From contig NZ_JALHBS010000100.1 in NCBI RefSeq assembly GCF_024195285.1, positions 1 through 42,978 of the forward strand: a stretch of 42,978 nt of DNA, written 5' to 3'. Below the pieces are notes generated by a model. It did not search any database, was not told where the DNA came from, and worked only from the letters and a program-made list of their open reading frames with translations. A program made the translations under genes and the position numbers. Numbering within the stretch: position 1 is the stretch's first letter; each line of letters starts with the position of its first letter. This DNA comes from Aurantimonas marianensis. GTDB lineage: Bacteria; Pseudomonadota; Alphaproteobacteria; Rhizobiales; Rhizobiaceae. Positions 1 through 7,632 of this stretch are shown one piece after another.

Positions 1-78
1 CTCGTCGAAAACCGCCCGCCGCTGTCGCGCTGGCACAAGGACTGGGCCGAGAAGTTCAAGGCCTGGGCGGGGGTGTGA
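1..78 (+). CDS. 3' end of an unidentified protein gene
   Basis: An open frame enters the window from the left edge and stops at TGA (76-78). The visible tail is 25 residues, including RWHKDWAEKFKAW, which is too little to assign a family. Codon choice is GC-rich like the neighbouring housekeeping genes, so it is probably a real coding end. It converges on the minus-strand gene that ends at 88. Confidence 0.45.
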   Translation, partial: LVENRPPLSRWHKDWAEKFKAWAGV

Positions 79-87
79 GAGTGTCGT

Positions 88-735
88 TCACGCGGGCTCC
101 GTAGCCGCCTCTTCGATCAGGCGCTTCAAAATTTCGGCAAGTTTTGAAACGTCGGTCGGATCGATAACTAAGCCGAGACCTCCATGAACATATGTGTTTC
201 GCGCCGCTGCTAGCCGGCGAAGATCATCCGCTTCATCCTGCTGAAGATAGCCTTGCGATGTGAGCGCCTCGATCACCGAGATCGGTCGCTGCGGGCGCGA
301 TATGTTGGTCGTGGACAACTTCCTCGCGATAGCTTCCAGACATGCAAAGCCCACGACGTTTGCCATGGCGACTTGTCCATCCGCCAAGAGTTCGTCGATC
401 TGTTCAATCGTCGATCGTAAGGTCATTGTGCTTTCGGTTATGACGGGGTCGGGCACACTTACGGAGTTCGTATAGACAATCCTCAGGTCCCATTTCGGAT
501 CGCTCTGAAAGAGTTCTGAAATCGTCTTTAATTTTTGAGTGCGGTTTTGCTGATTGTCTACGATCTCAATCGCAAGATTTCGATCATCGCGGTACGCTAC
601 GGCATCAGGGATATATCCTTTCATGAAGCCTGGCAGAGTTGATGCCGATGGCTGACGATAGACGTCGTATCCTTGGGCTCGGAGGTTCTCCGAAAGGCTG
701 TCTAAAATTTCTCTCTCGGTGGCAATCGAACTCAT
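88..735 (-). CDS. predicted nuclease-like protein with C-terminal HEPN-like motif
   Basis: 215 aa, function not established. Residues 1-95 look like a PD-(D/E)XK-type fold: a Pro-Asp pair (P43, D44) on one strand, then E57 in the strand LAIEIV after a turn; the expected lysine two residues after the Glu is not present, so catalysis is uncertain. Residues 105-210 are helical and contain RNTYVHG (R179, N180, H184), the R-N-x3-H spacing of HEPN ribonuclease-type domains. The gene starts inside the stop of the RusA-like gene (ATGA overlap at 732-735), so the two are very probably co-translated behind cobQ. Its base composition is visibly more AT-rich than the cob genes, suggesting transfer. Such pairings occur in toxin or anti-invader systems, but no defence role is shown here. 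Confidence 0.7.
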   Translation of the reverse strand: MSSIATEREILDSLSENLRAQGYDVYRQPSASTLPGFMKGYIPDAVAYRDDRNLAIEIVDNQQNRTQKLKTISELFQSDPKWDLRIVYTNSVSVPDPVITESTMTLRSTIEQIDELLADGQVAMANVVGFACLEAIARKLSTTNISRPQRPISVIEALTSQGYLQQDEADDLRRLAAARNTYVHGGLGLVIDPTDVSKLAEILKRLIEEAATEPA

Positions 736-1133
736 CGTAAATCCTCCAGAGGATCGTCGGATATCCTGATGTAGACGACGGGCCTTTGTCCTTCGATGGC
801 CTCTGTCAAGACCGGTGTTGGCGACAAGAAATCGGCGGTTTTCCCCGGCTCGAATTTTTGAACCACAATCCGTTCAACCTGTTGGTCGTCGATATAGATA
901 TGCCGCGTCAGTGAATCGAGTATCCATTTGACGATGTTGTCGATGTCGCCTTGCATCGGCGCAGGCGGAAAATAGTAGATCGTCACTGCAACCGCACCAT
1001 CGAAAGCGAAATGCGGTTCCGGGATCGCTGAAGTGCTCCCGTCGCGGACTCTGGCTTGCCAGGTGTCTTTCGCCCTACGATTTCTCGATGATAACGCCAC
1101 TGGCGTACCGTAGACGAGAAACTCGATCTCCAT
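732..1133 (-). CDS. RusA-family Holliday junction resolvase-like protein
   Basis: 133 aa. RusA enzymes are small Mg-dependent homodimeric resolvases of phage origin. The hallmark block is present: D63 and D65 followed by N66 and K69 (motif DIDNIVKW), then IYIDDQQVERI with D82/D83 at the position expected for the third catalytic Asp. The start at 1133 gives the normal family N-terminus (a short strand, then a PVALSSRNRR basic stretch). The upstream extension of the frame lies inside cobQ and is a shadow. The ATG shares one base with the cobQ stop (TGATG), and the 3' end overlaps the next gene by four bases. A resolvase fed by the cobalamin operon makes no metabolic sense, so this is probably cargo that inserted and was kept in register. 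Confidence 0.85.
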   Translation of the reverse strand: MEIEFLVYGTPVALSSRNRRAKDTWQARVRDGSTSAIPEPHFAFDGAVAVTIYYFPPAPMQGDIDNIVKWILDSLTRHIYIDDQQVERIVVQKFEPGKTADFLSPTPVLTEAIEGQRPVVYIRISDDPLEDLR

Positions 1134-2617
1134 CAGCTTCGCATCTTTATAATTTTCATCAGAGTGTCCACATCCACCACCCGCTCCAGCGCGTCGGCGA
1201 TCTCGTCCAACGCGGCCTCGACGCCGGCGCGATAGCCGGGTCCGGCGGCGTCCAGTCCGAAGCGTGACAGATAGCGCCGGCGCCAGTCGTCGGCGCCGAA
1301 CAACCCATGCAGATAAGTGCCGAAGACGCGGCCGTCGGGCGATGTCGCGCCGTCGGGCTGCCCATCGATGAGGCACACCGGCCGGGCGCAGTCCGGGCCG
1401 GTGGTGCGGCCGAGATGGATCTCATAGCCCTCCAGTGGCTCGCCGTCGGGGGTCGTGACGCCGGCCTCGCGCACGGTCTTTTCCGGCACCATCACGGTTT
1501 CGACGTCGAGGAGGCCAAGCCCTTGCGCTTCGCGCACCGGCCCCTCGATGCCGTCCGGATCGCGGACGAGGCGCCCCAGCATCTGGTAGCCGCCGCACAG
1601 GCCGACGACATGGCCGCCGCGCGCGTGATGTTCGGCCAGGTCCCGGTCCCAGCCATTCGCCCGGAAGGCGGCGAGATCGGCGATGGTCGATTTCGAGCCC
1701 GGAATCAGCACCAGCGCCGCGTCGCCCGGCAGGCTTTCGCCCGGTCGTATGAACGCGACCGCGATATCGGGCTCGGCCTTCACCGGATCGAGATCGTCGA
1801 AATTGGCGATCCAGCCGAGCAGGGGGACGGCGATCTTGAGCTTGCCGGACGCGCCACCCCGCGACAGCCGTTCCAGCGCGACGGAATCCTCGGCCGGCAG
1901 TCTTGCCGCGGCGCTCAGATGCGGCACGACGCCGAAGGACGGCCAGCCGGTAAACCGGGTGATGGCGGCAAGCCCGTCGTCGAACAGCGATACGTCGCCG
2001 CGGAATTTGTTGATCAAAAAGCCCGCCACCATCGCCCGGTCGTCTTCGCCAAGGATCGCGTGGGTGCCGACGAGCGAGGCGATGACGCCGCCGCGATCGA
2101 TGTCGCCGACGAGGATCACCGGCACCTTCGCTGCGGTGGCGAATCCCATATTGGCGATGTCGCCGGCCCTGAGATTGATCTCGGCGGGCGAGCCGGCGCC
2201 CTCGACGATGACCAGATCGGCCTCGGCCGAAAGCGCCGCGAAGCTGTCCAGCACGTTCTGAAGCAGTGAGGGCTTCAGCCGCTGGTAGTCGCGGCCCTTG
2301 GCCTCGCCGGTGACGCGGCCGCAAACCACGATCTGGCTGCCGGTCTCCGATTGCGGTTTCAACAGCACCGGGTTCATATCGACGGTCGGCGGCGTTCCGC
2401 AGGCCAGCGCCTGCAACCACTGCGCCCGTCCGATCTCGCCGAAATCCGCCGTGCCGGGAATGGCGGCGACGGCGGCGTTGTTCGACATGTTCTGTGGCTT
2501 GAACGGGCGCACGGCGAGGCCGCGCCGGGCGAATAGCCGGCAGAGCCCGGCGACGAGCACCGTCTTGCCGACGTCGGAGCCGGTGCCCTGCAGCATGATG
2601 GCGGCGGTCTGGCGCAT
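1133..2617 (-). CDS. cobQ: cobyric acid synthase (glutamine-hydrolysing)
   Basis: 494 aa. Amidates the b, d, e and g side chains of adenosylcobyrinic a,c-diamide to give cobyric acid, using ATP and glutamine. The N-terminal BioD-like domain starts with a P-loop ([10 protein letters not shown]), followed by the FKPQNMSNN substrate block. The C-terminal class I glutamine amidotransferase domain has its nucleophile Cys in VGLCGGYQM and a His in GTYLHGLFG. The start at 2617 is preferred over an in-frame ATG at 2647 because GAGGAGGGG lies a normal distance upstream and MRQTAAIML is the family N-terminus. It is separated from the other cob genes by the Phd/VapC pair and is read divergently. Downstream two nuclease-like genes are coupled to it by overlapping codons. 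CbiP is the equivalent name in the anaerobic nomenclature. Confidence 0.96.
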   Translation of the reverse strand: MRQTAAIMLQGTGSDVGKTVLVAGLCRLFARRGLAVRPFKPQNMSNNAAVAAIPGTADFGEIGRAQWLQALACGTPPTVDMNPVLLKPQSETGSQIVVCGRVTGEAKGRDYQRLKPSLLQNVLDSFAALSAEADLVIVEGAGSPAEINLRAGDIANMGFATAAKVPVILVGDIDRGGVIASLVGTHAILGEDDRAMVAGFLINKFRGDVSLFDDGLAAITRFTGWPSFGVVPHLSAAARLPAEDSVALERLSRGGASGKLKIAVPLLGWIANFDDLDPVKAEPDIAVAFIRPGESLPGDAALVLIPGSKSTIADLAAFRANGWDRDLAEHHARGGHVVGLCGGYQMLGRLVRDPDGIEGPVREAQGLGLLDVETVMVPEKTVREAGVTTPDGEPLEGYEIHLGRTTGPDCARPVCLIDGQPDGATSPDGRVFGTYLHGLFGADDWRRRYLSRFGLDAAGPGYRAGVEAALDEIADALERVVDVDTLMKIIKMRS

Positions 2618-2686
2618 GTTCCCCTCCTCGCCCGACGCGCGGCGCAAGTCCAGTACCCAGCCGAAGCTTGATCGTCCGGGATGCCC

Positions 2687-2712
2687 GTATTACTTTTGAG
2701 GAAACGTAGTAC
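2687..2712. promoter_or_regulatory. candidate operator of the Phd/VapC pair
   Basis: Two near-identical heptamers, GTATTAC (2687-2693) and GTAGTAC (2706-2712), lie 19 bp apart just before the antitoxin start at 2725. The second is followed by A, giving AGTACA, one base away from the TGTACA core known for YefM-type operators. Autoregulation is usual for these modules; binding here is inferred only. Confidence 0.3.
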
Positions 2713-2724
2713 AACGGGGCGCTC

Positions 2725-2976
2725 ATGCAGGCCTTCGGCAGCCGCGAATTCAATCAGCAACATGGCCGCGTCAAGGATGCGGCGCGGAAGGCTCCCGTTC
2801 GCATCACCGAGCGCGGGGAGCCGGCCTTCGTCCTGATGTCGGAAGCCGAATTCCGGCGGCTGTCGCGCCAGCGGCCGACGCTTCTCGACCTCCTGGCCGA
2901 TCCTCGTCCCGAAGCCGACTTCGAGTTCTCTCCCGAACGCGTGGACATCGCGACCCGGGACGTCGATCTCGACTGA
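2725..2976 (+). CDS. Phd/YefM-family antitoxin
   Basis: 83 aa. The N-terminal 50 residues have the Phd/YefM pattern: a helix that makes up the DNA-binding dimer, then APVRITERGEPAFVLMSEAEF, the standard strand-turn-strand-helix of the fold. The acidic, probably disordered C-terminus (residues 55-83) is the part that normally wraps the toxin. Stop and toxin start share one base (TGATG at 2974-2978), the typical antitoxin-first order with translational coupling. It is divergent from cobQ across about 107 bp. The role is to neutralise the PIN toxin and probably to repress its own promoter. Confidence 0.88.
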   Translation: MQAFGSREFNQQHGRVKDAARKAPVRITERGEPAFVLMSEAEFRRLSRQRPTLLDLLADPRPEADFEFSPERVDIATRDVDLD

Positions 2977-3434
2977 TGCACTATCTGTTCGACACCAATG
3001 TCATCTCGCACAGCCGACGGCCTGAGCGGACCAACGATCATTTCAGGCGTTTCATGGCGGCAATCGAGCCCGAGGATTTCTGTGTGTCGGTCGTGACGAT
3101 CCTCGAAATCGAATTCGGCATCCTGCGCCAGGAGAGGCGGGACGCGAACTTCGCGCGACTACTACGCGAATGGCTCGAAGCGCTGGTTCTTCCGCTGCTG
3201 GGAAACCGTATCCTCAATGTGACGCTGCCGATTGCGCGGCGATGTGCGACACTTCCGACGCCCAACTGCGTGCCGACGCCCAACTGCGTGCCGACGAACG
3301 ACGCGCTCATCGCTGCGACGGCGCTGGAACTGAAACTTGCTGTCGTCACCCGCAATATCGGCGATTTCGAACGATTCGGCGTCGAGATCATCGATCCCTG
3401 GCAGGCGGATCGCTCCGATCCGCGCCCGCGATAA
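2976..3434 (+). CDS. VapC-like PIN-domain ribonuclease toxin
   Basis: 152 aa. PIN-fold endoribonuclease of a type II toxin-antitoxin pair. The acidic metal-binding residues are in place: D6 in LFDTNVIS, E44 in ILEIEFG, D109 in NDALIAATAL and D130 in RNIGDF. A six-residue unit, PTPNCV, is repeated twice immediately before the third acidic motif because of an exact 18-bp tandem duplication (3255-3290). This lengthens the loop ahead of the catalytic helix and might weaken the toxin. Translation is coupled to the Phd/YefM antitoxin. Targets of VapC-type toxins are usually tRNA or rRNA; nothing in the sequence identifies this one's target. Confidence 0.88.
   Translation: MHYLFDTNVISHSRRPERTNDHFRRFMAAIEPEDFCVSVVTILEIEFGILRQERRDANFARLLREWLEALVLPLLGNRILNVTLPIARRCATLPTPNCVPTPNCVPTNDALIAATALELKLAVVTRNIGDFERFGVEIIDPWQADRSDPRPR
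3255..3290 (+). repeat. exact in-frame 18-bp tandem duplication in the PIN toxin gene
   Basis: CCGACGCCCAACTGCGTG occurs twice, head to tail (3255-3272 and 3273-3290), and is followed by another CCGACG. It adds six residues without breaking the frame. Probably a recent slippage or duplication event because the copies are identical. Confidence 0.9.
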
Positions 3435-3544
3435 GCGGCTTGCCGCGCGTGCCCGGATCGATTTGGCGGTTGCCGGACGACACCCGCTTTCACAGACTCC
3501 GTTTGACCATGTGGCTCTCCCGGTCTACCGGTTTTGACGAAACT

Positions 3545-3640
3545 GACGGTGCCCGGTTACGGGCTGAAACACATTCCGGTGCGGCCGACCCAAGCAGGGG
3601 GCCAAGACGGAGCTGTCGGACCGAACCGCGCTCCGAATTC
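3545..3640 (+). promoter_or_regulatory. possible degenerate cobalamin riboswitch ahead of cbiX
   Basis: The 255-bp gap between vapC and cbiX contains blocks resembling the 5' half of B12 riboswitches: GACGGTGCCCG closing on CGGGC (3551-3564), a TGAAA linker, TTCCGGTGCGG, and CGGAGCTGTC (3608-3617). The conserved GGGAA, GCAACTG and B12-box (AGTCAGGAGAC-like) elements were not found. It is therefore either a decayed or truncated switch or a chance resemblance. Location directly upstream of the first cob operon gene is the main supporting argument. Confidence 0.3.
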
Positions 3641-3689
3641 GCTGGGCACGGCTCCTCCGGCGTCGAAACGGGATGAACGGAGGCCGATC

Positions 3690-4847
3690 ATGAAGGCTCT
3701 GATGCTGTGCGGCCATGGCAGCCGCGACCAGGGCGCGATGACCGAGTTCGGCGGCCTGGCGGACAAGCTCCGCGCGCGCCTGCCGGACTGGCATGTCGAA
3801 CACGGCTATCTGGAATTCGCCAAGCCGGTCATTCGCGACGGCCTCGACCGCCTGCGGGAAAGCGGTGCCGAAACGGTCCTCGCGCTGCCGGGGATGCTGT
3901 TCGCCGCCGGTCACGCCAAGAACGACATTCCCTCGGTCCTCAACACCTATGCCGCCGCCAACGGCCTTCGGATCGAATATGGCCGCGAACTCGGCATCGA
4001 TCCGAAGATGATCCGGGCCGCCGGCGATCGGATCAAGGAATGCCTCGTCGCCGACGGCTGGCAGGATGGCGATCCGCTGCACGACACCATGCTGGTCGTG
4101 GTCGGGCGCGGCGCCTCGGACCCGGACGCCAACTCCAACGTTTCCAAGGTCATGCGGATGCTGTGGGAGGGCCTCGGCTTCGGCTGGGGCGAGACCGCCT
4201 ATTCGGGCGTCACCTTCCCGCTGGTCGAGCCTGGCCTCGACCATGCGAGCCGGCTCGGCTACCGGCGCATCGTCGTCTTTCCCTATTTCCTGTTCACCGG
4301 CGTCCTGGTGCGGCGGATCTACGACCAGACCGACAATGTCGCGGCCCGCCATCCCGAGATTCGCTTTCTCAAGGCCGGCTATCTCGCCGCCCATGACCTG
4401 GTGGTGGAAACCTTCGTCGATCGCCTGAACGAGATCCTCGAAGGCACCAACAACATGAACTGCCAGATGTGCAAATATCGCGAGCAGGTGCTGGGCTTCG
4501 AGGCGGAGGTCGGGCTGGCGCAGGAGAGTCATCATCATCACGTGGAGGGCGTCGGCTCCTCCGCCGATTGCACGCTTTGCGACACCGTCTGCACCGGCGC
4601 CTGCCGCGCGGCGTCGCGGGAGCATGGCCACGGCCATCAAATCGCCCGCGGCACCGGGCATGTCCACCACGATCATGACCATACGCATGAAGGAGGGCAG
4701 GCCCATCATCACGATCATGACCACGGCCATTCGCATGGTGACGCCGGCCACCATCACCACCACCCCTATCCCCAGGCCGACCATCCGCTTGGTCCGCGGT
4801 CGATGAAGGCCGGGGCGATGCCGAACGCGGACGTGAGCAAGCCATGA
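3690..4847 (+). CDS. cbiX: long-form sirohydrochlorin cobaltochelatase CbiX with Fe-S and His-rich tail
   Basis: 385 aa. Class II chelatase inserting Co2+ into sirohydrochlorin. Two homologous chelatase halves (about 1-120 and 130-245) follow from MLCGHGSRDQG with metal-ligand H9 and a second ligand H75 in AAGHAKND. After residue 250 comes MNCQMC (C258, C261), matching the MXCXXC motif of the [4Fe-4S] long CbiX of Bacillus megaterium, then a second Cys group (C294, C297, C301, C305). Residues 312-358 are extremely His-rich (runs such as HHDHDHTH and HHHHH), a likely Co/Ni binding or storage tail. The start at 3690 follows ACGGAGG at a good distance; the longer frame from 3534 has no support. 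The stop overlaps the next gene (ATGA). Its presence argues for cobalt-first corrin synthesis. Confidence 0.93.
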   Translation: MKALMLCGHGSRDQGAMTEFGGLADKLRARLPDWHVEHGYLEFAKPVIRDGLDRLRESGAETVLALPGMLFAAGHAKNDIPSVLNTYAAANGLRIEYGRELGIDPKMIRAAGDRIKECLVADGWQDGDPLHDTMLVVVGRGASDPDANSNVSKVMRMLWEGLGFGWGETAYSGVTFPLVEPGLDHASRLGYRRIVVFPYFLFTGVLVRRIYDQTDNVAARHPEIRFLKAGYLAAHDLVVETFVDRLNEILEGTNNMNCQMCKYREQVLGFEAEVGLAQESHHHHVEGVGSSADCTLCDTVCTGACRAASREHGHGHQIARGTGHVHHDHDHTHEGGQAHHHDHDHGHSHGDAGHHHHHPYPQADHPLGPRSMKAGAMPNADVSKP

Positions 4848-6406
4848 AGCCCCTGTTCGACCGCTACGCGATCGTCGACTGGTCCGCGTCCAACACGCCG
4901 ACCACCGGCAAGGATTCGATCTGGATCGCCTTTGCCGAGCGCGACGGGGCCGAGACGCGACTTCTCGAGACGGTCAATCCGCCGACCCGCACCGCCGCGA
5001 TGGCCAAGCTGCGTCAGTTCTTCCGCGACGCGCTCGCCGAGGACAAGCGCGTTTTCGCCGGCTTCGACTTCCCCTTCGGCTATCCGGCTGGCGCGGCGGC
5101 TGCAATTGCCGGGCAGGCGGACTGGCGGGCGCTGTGGGGCTTTTTCGCCGACGCGCTCAAGGATCGCGACGACAATTTCTCCAACCGTTTCGAGGTCGCC
5201 GGCCGGCTGAACCGCGAAGCCTTGGCCACGGCGCCGATGTATTGGGGGCGGCCGATGCACCAGGAGATTCCGGGCCTGCCGGTCGCCAAGCCCGAGCCCT
5301 ATCCGACCGGTCTCGCCGAGCGCCGTCTCGCCGAGCGCCGGGCGGTCAAGGCGCAGCCGGTGTGGAAGCTCGCCTTTGCCGGCAGCGTCGGCAGCCAGGT
5401 GATCACCGGCCTGGCCCGGCTGGAGCATCTGCGGCGCGATCCGGAATTCGCGGAGCATCTGGCGGTCTGGCCGTTCGAGACGGGCTTTGCGGACAATCTC
5501 GCCGCGCCGATCGTGCTGGCGGAGATCTATCCCGGCCTGGTGCCGGTCGAGCAGGGCGACAAATCCTGCCTCGACGAGGCGCAGGTCGAAACGCTCGCCG
5601 ACATCTTTGCCCGCTTCGACGCGGAAGGGCGCCTTGGCGAAGTCTTGTCGGCGCCGGCCGATCTGTCCGAGGCCGAGTCCGCCGCCGTATTGTCCGAGGA
5701 AGGCTGGATTGCCGGGCTCGGACATCGGCTGGTCGAGACTGCTACCGAAGAGTCCGACCCCTATCTCGCCCCCGGCGCGCGCCTCTCCTACATCCGCAAC
5801 CCGGCGGCGATCTACGCCGAGAGCTTTCGGCTGATCCGCCAGGAAGCGGATCTGTCGACCATTCCCGAGATCGGTCATGATCTGGCGATCCGCCTGGTCC
5901 ACGCCTGCGGCATGCCCGACATTCTCGCCGATCTGGTTCTGTCCGACGGCGCGATCGAGGCAGGACGCGCGGCGCTCGAAAGCGGGGCGCCGATCTTGTG
6001 CGATTCCGAAATGGTGTCGCACGGCATCATCTCTGCCAAGCTGCCGCGCCAGAACAAGATCGTCTGCCGGCTCGGCGATCCGCGCACAAGGCGGATCGCC
6101 GAGCGCGAGGGCACCACGCGCTCGGCCGCGCAGGTCGATCTGTGGACCGATCTGATGGAAGGGGCAGTGGTCGCGATCGGCAACGCGCCGACCGCGCTCT
6201 ATCGCCTCCTGGAAAAGCTGGATGAAGGCGCGCCCCGTCCGACCCTGATCATCGGCCTGCCGGTCGGCTTCGTCGGCGCGGCGGAATCGAAGGCCGAACT
6301 CGCGCGCGACGTCCACGGCGTGCCGTTCGTGACGCTGAGGGGACGACGCGGCGGCAGCGCCATGGCTGCGTCGGCGGTGAATGCGCTGGCAACCGGTCTC
6401 GACTGA
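4844..6406 (+). CDS. cobH: fusion: DUF429-like N-terminal domain + precorrin-8X methylmutase
   Basis: 520 aa, more than twice the usual 200-220 aa of CobH/CbiC. Residues 310-520 are a full methylmutase, which moves the C11 methyl to C12 to give (cobalt-)hydrogenobyrinate: YIRNPAAIYAESFRLIR, catalytic H353 in VHACGM, ILCDSEMVSHG and VVAIGNAPTALYRLLE are all present. Residues 1-300 start with YAIVDWSAS and contain GFDFPFGYP (about 72-80), resembling the RNase H-fold DUF429 family; its role is unknown. I found no internal ATG with a convincing ribosome site that would release CobH alone. It overlaps cbiX by four bases and lies two bases before cobL. The N-terminal domain could carry a corrinoid-related activity or act only as a scaffold; no function is claimed. 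Confidence 0.9.
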   Translation: MKPLFDRYAIVDWSASNTPTTGKDSIWIAFAERDGAETRLLETVNPPTRTAAMAKLRQFFRDALAEDKRVFAGFDFPFGYPAGAAAAIAGQADWRALWGFFADALKDRDDNFSNRFEVAGRLNREALATAPMYWGRPMHQEIPGLPVAKPEPYPTGLAERRLAERRAVKAQPVWKLAFAGSVGSQVITGLARLEHLRRDPEFAEHLAVWPFETGFADNLAAPIVLAEIYPGLVPVEQGDKSCLDEAQVETLADIFARFDAEGRLGEVLSAPADLSEAESAAVLSEEGWIAGLGHRLVETATEESDPYLAPGARLSYIRNPAAIYAESFRLIRQEADLSTIPEIGHDLAIRLVHACGMPDILADLVLSDGAIEAGRAALESGAPILCDSEMVSHGIISAKLPRQNKIVCRLGDPRTRRIAEREGTTRSAAQVDLWTDLMEGAVVAIGNAPTALYRLLEKLDEGAPRPTLIIGLPVGFVGAAESKAELARDVHGVPFVTLRGRRGGSAMAASAVNALATGLD

Positions 6407-6408
6407 CG

Positions 6409-7632
6409 ATGGCGGAGACGGCCCGGCCGTGGCTGACGGTGATCGGTATCGGGGATGGCGGCCTGACGACGCTCCCCGACCAAGCTCGCGCGGCCCTCGA
6501 TGCCGCAAAAACCGTCTTCGGCGGCGAACGGCATCTGGCGATGCTCGGAGATACGCAAGCGCGGACCATCGCCTGGGACAAGCCCTTCGCGGATTCAATC
6601 GCGGCGCTGAAAGCCTCCGCAGGAACGCCGACCGTTGTGCTCGCCACCGGCGACCCGATGTGGTTCGGCGTCGGCGCGACCCTGACGCGGCATTTTTCGC
6701 CTGAGGAGCTGCTTGTCATTCCGGCGCCGTCGGCGTTTCAGCTCGCGGCGGCTCGCCTGGTCTGGCCGCTGGCCGACTGCCGCTGCCTGACGGTGCATGG
6801 CCGTCCGGTCGAGACCGTCAACCGCTATCTGGCGCCCTCGGTGCGGCTTTTGATCTATTCCGAGGATGCGGCGTCGCCGCAGGCTATCGCGCGGCTCCTG
6901 ACCGGGCGCGGCTTCGGGCCGAGCCGGCTCGTCGTGCTGGAGCATCTCGGCGGCGACCGCGAACGAATCCGCGAGACCACCGCGGCTGGTTTCGATCTCG
7001 CCGACATCGCCGATCTGAACACGATCGCGGTCGAGTGCGTGGCCGGCCGGGCGGCGACGCCGCGGCCGCTGGTCGCGGGGCTTTCGGACGACGCCTTCGT
7101 CAATGACGGCAAGATGACCAAGCGCGTGCTGCGGGCGCTCGCCGTCGCCGCGCTCGAACCGCTGCCGGGCCAGCGCCTCTGGGATGTCGGGGCGGGGTCC
7201 GGCTCGATCTCGATCGAATGGCTGCGTTCCGGCGCCGGCATGGCCGCCGTCGCGATCGAGCCGGTGGCCGAACGCCGGGCGTTGATCGCCGAGAACGCCG
7301 CCGCGCTGGGCGTGCCCGAACTCGCGATCGTCGCGGGCGAGGCGCCAGCCGCCTTCGCCGAGCTGGCGCCGCCCGACGCGGTGTTCATCGGCGGCGGCCT
7401 CACCGACGGCGTATTCGACGCGGCCTGGGGCGCGCTGAAGCCGGGCGGCCGGATGGTCGCCCATGCGGTGACGCTGGAATCGGAAGCGATCCTGATCGCG
7501 TTGCATGCCAGGCTGGGCGGGGAATTGATGCGGATCGGGGTCGAGCGGGCCGAAAAGGTGGGACCCTATCGCGGCTTCAAGCCGGCGATGCCGGTCGTTC
7601 ACTGGCACGTCACCAGGGGCGATGCTCCATGA
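6409..7632 (+). CDS. cobL: precorrin-6Y C5,15-methyltransferase (decarboxylating), CbiE-CbiT fusion
   Basis: 407 aa. Methylates C5 and C15 and decarboxylates the C12 acetate. The N-terminal half (1 to about 205) is a CbiE-type tetrapyrrole methylase beginning LTVIGIGDGG and with a GDPMWFGVG block. The C-terminal half (about 215-407) is the CbiT-type Rossmann methyltransferase with the SAM motif LWDVGAGSGSISIEW. The linker carries LSDDAFVNDGKMTKRVLRA, typical of the CbiT start. The length matches CobL. The ATG begins two bases after the cobH stop and the TGA overlaps the cobI start, so expression is tied to the operon. Confidence 0.95.
   Translation: MAETARPWLTVIGIGDGGLTTLPDQARAALDAAKTVFGGERHLAMLGDTQARTIAWDKPFADSIAALKASAGTPTVVLATGDPMWFGVGATLTRHFSPEELLVIPAPSAFQLAAARLVWPLADCRCLTVHGRPVETVNRYLAPSVRLLIYSEDAASPQAIARLLTGRGFGPSRLVVLEHLGGDRERIRETTAAGFDLADIADLNTIAVECVAGRAATPRPLVAGLSDDAFVNDGKMTKRVLRALAVAALEPLPGQRLWDVGAGSGSISIEWLRSGAGMAAVAIEPVAERRALIAENAAALGVPELAIVAGEAPAAFAELAPPDAVFIGGGLTDGVFDAAWGALKPGGRMVAHAVTLESEAILIALHARLGGELMRIGVERAEKVGPYRGFKPAMPVVHWHVTRGDAP

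Noticed and set aside
260-475. Short plus-strand frame inside the 215-aa nuclease-like gene
   Set aside because: Antisense to a gene with coherent motifs and coupled start; no ribosome site.
2618-2724. Cobalamin riboswitch for cobQ
   Set aside because: The gap is only about 107 bp and none of the conserved B12 riboswitch blocks is present.
4640-4770. Imperfect repeats of CATCA/CACGA suggestive of a short tandem repeat or CRISPR
   Set aside because: They are His/Asp codons of the CbiX tail, irregular in period, with no spacer structure.
4766-6598. Long minus-strand open frame (about 610 codons) opposite cobH and cobL
   Set aside because: It is antisense to genes with clear family motifs, rich in Arg/Gly/Asp as expected from GC-rich reverse frames, and has no recognisable domain.
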